From UBA6016 sp041915365 (lineage in GTDB: Bacteria; Campylobacterota; Campylobacteria; Campylobacterales; UBA6016): DNA of 64,000 nt. Made by a program: the position numbers and the translations under genes. Each line of letters begins with the position of its first letter. Position 1 is the stretch's first letter. Where the stretch lies: contig JAYSBP010000010.1 of assembly GCA_041915365.1 (NCBI GenBank), positions 1-64,000 of the forward strand, in the 5' to 3' direction. Below are positions 63,304 to 64,000 of this stretch, in pieces. The notes below the pieces were generated by a model, which was not told the origin of the DNA, ran no database searches, and was given only the letters and a program-made list of their open reading frames with translations.

Positions 63304-64000
63304 TTAGTGCCTCTTGTCCTCCATCTCACTTTCCAGCATATTTGCCGCAGTGATTGACTCTAACATCTGCTTTGCCATATCGCCTAGTGCGCCTGGGCCT
63401 GAGGGCACCATAAGTACCGCATTTTTTTCGCCGACCGTCTTTAGCATATCTATATATTGTGTCAGCATCATTAGATTGAATATCTCTTTTTCGCTTGCGT
63501 CTTGAAGCTGTGTGCGAAACTCGCTAATCGACTCGGTAAGCCCTCTTACTATCTCCAGCCTTTGCTTTGCAATACCCTCGCCGACGAGTCTTTTTTGCTC
63601 CGCATCGGCTTGAGCTAGTCTAATAATAAGTGCTTTTTCAGCCTCTCCTTTTGCGATATTTGACTCCATTAGTCTTTTATTGGTATTTATCTGGTTCATA
63701 GCGTCTTCTAGCTCATGCGGAAGATTTATCTGCACGACCTGCGTATTTACTATGTCTATCCCGTATTTTGGCATCTCTTTTGCGAGGTTTTCCCGTATAG
63801 CTGTGGCCAAAGCCTCTTGATTTGAAAAGAACTCGTCAAGATCCATCTTTGGCACTATGCTTCGCACGGAGTCAAATATATAGCTCTCTAATTGGTGGCG
63901 GAGATTTGAAAGCGTATATACCGATTCGTATACTTTGTCCGGAAATACTTTGTATTGTACGGCTATCTGCATCGTATAAAACACGTTATCTTGCGTCTTT
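63304..64000 (-). CDS. SPFH/band-7 (stomatin-like) protein, N-terminus cut by window edge
   Basis: Partial C-terminal 231 residues, open to base 64000. DNVFYTMQIAVQYKVFP and VTQVVQINLPHELEDAMNQI-type features mark the SPFH domain, followed by a long coiled coil and a short tail. Stomatin-like proteins form membrane rings and are often made with a protease. The start lies outside the window. It ends 38 nt upstream of the flavodiiron gene. Confidence 0.88.
   Translation of the reverse strand, partial: KTQDNVFYTMQIAVQYKVFPDKVYESVYTLSNLRHQLESYIFDSVRSIVPKMDLDEFFSNQEALATAIRENLAKEMPKYGIDIVNTQVVQINLPHELEDAMNQINTNKRLMESNIAKGEAEKALIIRLAQADAEQKRLVGEGIAKQRLEIVRGLTESISEFRTQLQDASEKEIFNLMMLTQYIDMLKTVGEKNAVLMVPSGPGALGDMAKQMLESITAANMLESEMEDKRH

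Noticed and set aside
1..64000. CRISPR array, prophage or insertion sequence
   Set aside because: No regularly spaced repeats, transposase, integrase or phage structural genes are visible on either strand.

Overview
The window is a gene-dense, moderately AT-rich chromosomal stretch that most likely comes from a member of the Campylobacterota (Campylobacter/Sulfurospirillum-like). The indicators are a periplasmic Sec-containing formate dehydrogenase operon with a small TAT protein, a TorD chaperone and FdhD; LPP20-type lipoproteins; separate GlyS; many genes that overlap by 4 nt; and promoters dominated by a TATAAT/TAAAAT -10. No insertion sequence, prophage or CRISPR array is visible. The genus cannot be fixed from the sequence alone.

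1-3161: chemotaxis genes (response regulator, CheW, an MCP running off the left edge) and an AI-2E family permease. 3161-12907 (minus): a formate dehydrogenase locus. It reads, in transcription order, Fe-S protein, TorD-type chaperone, small TAT protein, fdhA (selenocysteine at codon 187 with a SECIS hairpin), fdhB, fdhC, a terminator-like hairpin, fdhD, a NifS-like sulfurtransferase and moeA. 13165-19786 (plus): the matching selenium module. It holds a TAT-exported transglutaminase-like protein, MerT- and MerP-like proteins, selD (itself a selenoprotein), tRNA-Sec on the opposite strand, selA, selB and yedF. One block therefore carries a selenoenzyme and the whole machinery to make it. A second, cysteine-type FdhA-like enzyme (19778-21844) is coupled to a lytic transglycosylase and dnaE.

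26034-31134: a small accessory stretch with a broken small ORF, a long inverted repeat ahead of a Ser/Thr-rich coiled-coil protein, a type IIG restriction-modification enzyme, and a toxin-antitoxin pair whose MazF-like toxin is frameshifted. 31135-35389 (minus): sulfur amino-acid genes (metY, cysK, an Rrf2 regulator with a near-consensus promoter and a palindrome) and an HtrA protease.

35519-54040 (plus): the most interesting region, 17 almost contiguous same-strand genes that nearly all look exported. They are a periplasmic transglutaminase-like protein, several lipoproteins, five LPP20-like proteins, a FecR-domain protein, a CHASE2-adenylate cyclase, an Mce/Mla-type set (permease, MCE protein, lipoprotein) in which the ATPase is degenerate, and three secreted caspase-fold proteases. 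One of these proteases carries a WD40-like domain. The last gene is an LPP20-DUF4384-like protein. The arrangement suggests an envelope system that joins caspase proteolysis, cAMP signalling and lipid transport. I know of no described system with this composition.

54065-64000: an outer-membrane beta-barrel protein, a compact ketosynthase-like protein of unknown function, an FAD oxidoreductase, glyS with a structured leader, an sCache-type MCP, a periplasmic cyclophilin, a DJ-1 family protein, a flavodiiron protein and a partial SPFH/band-7 protein.
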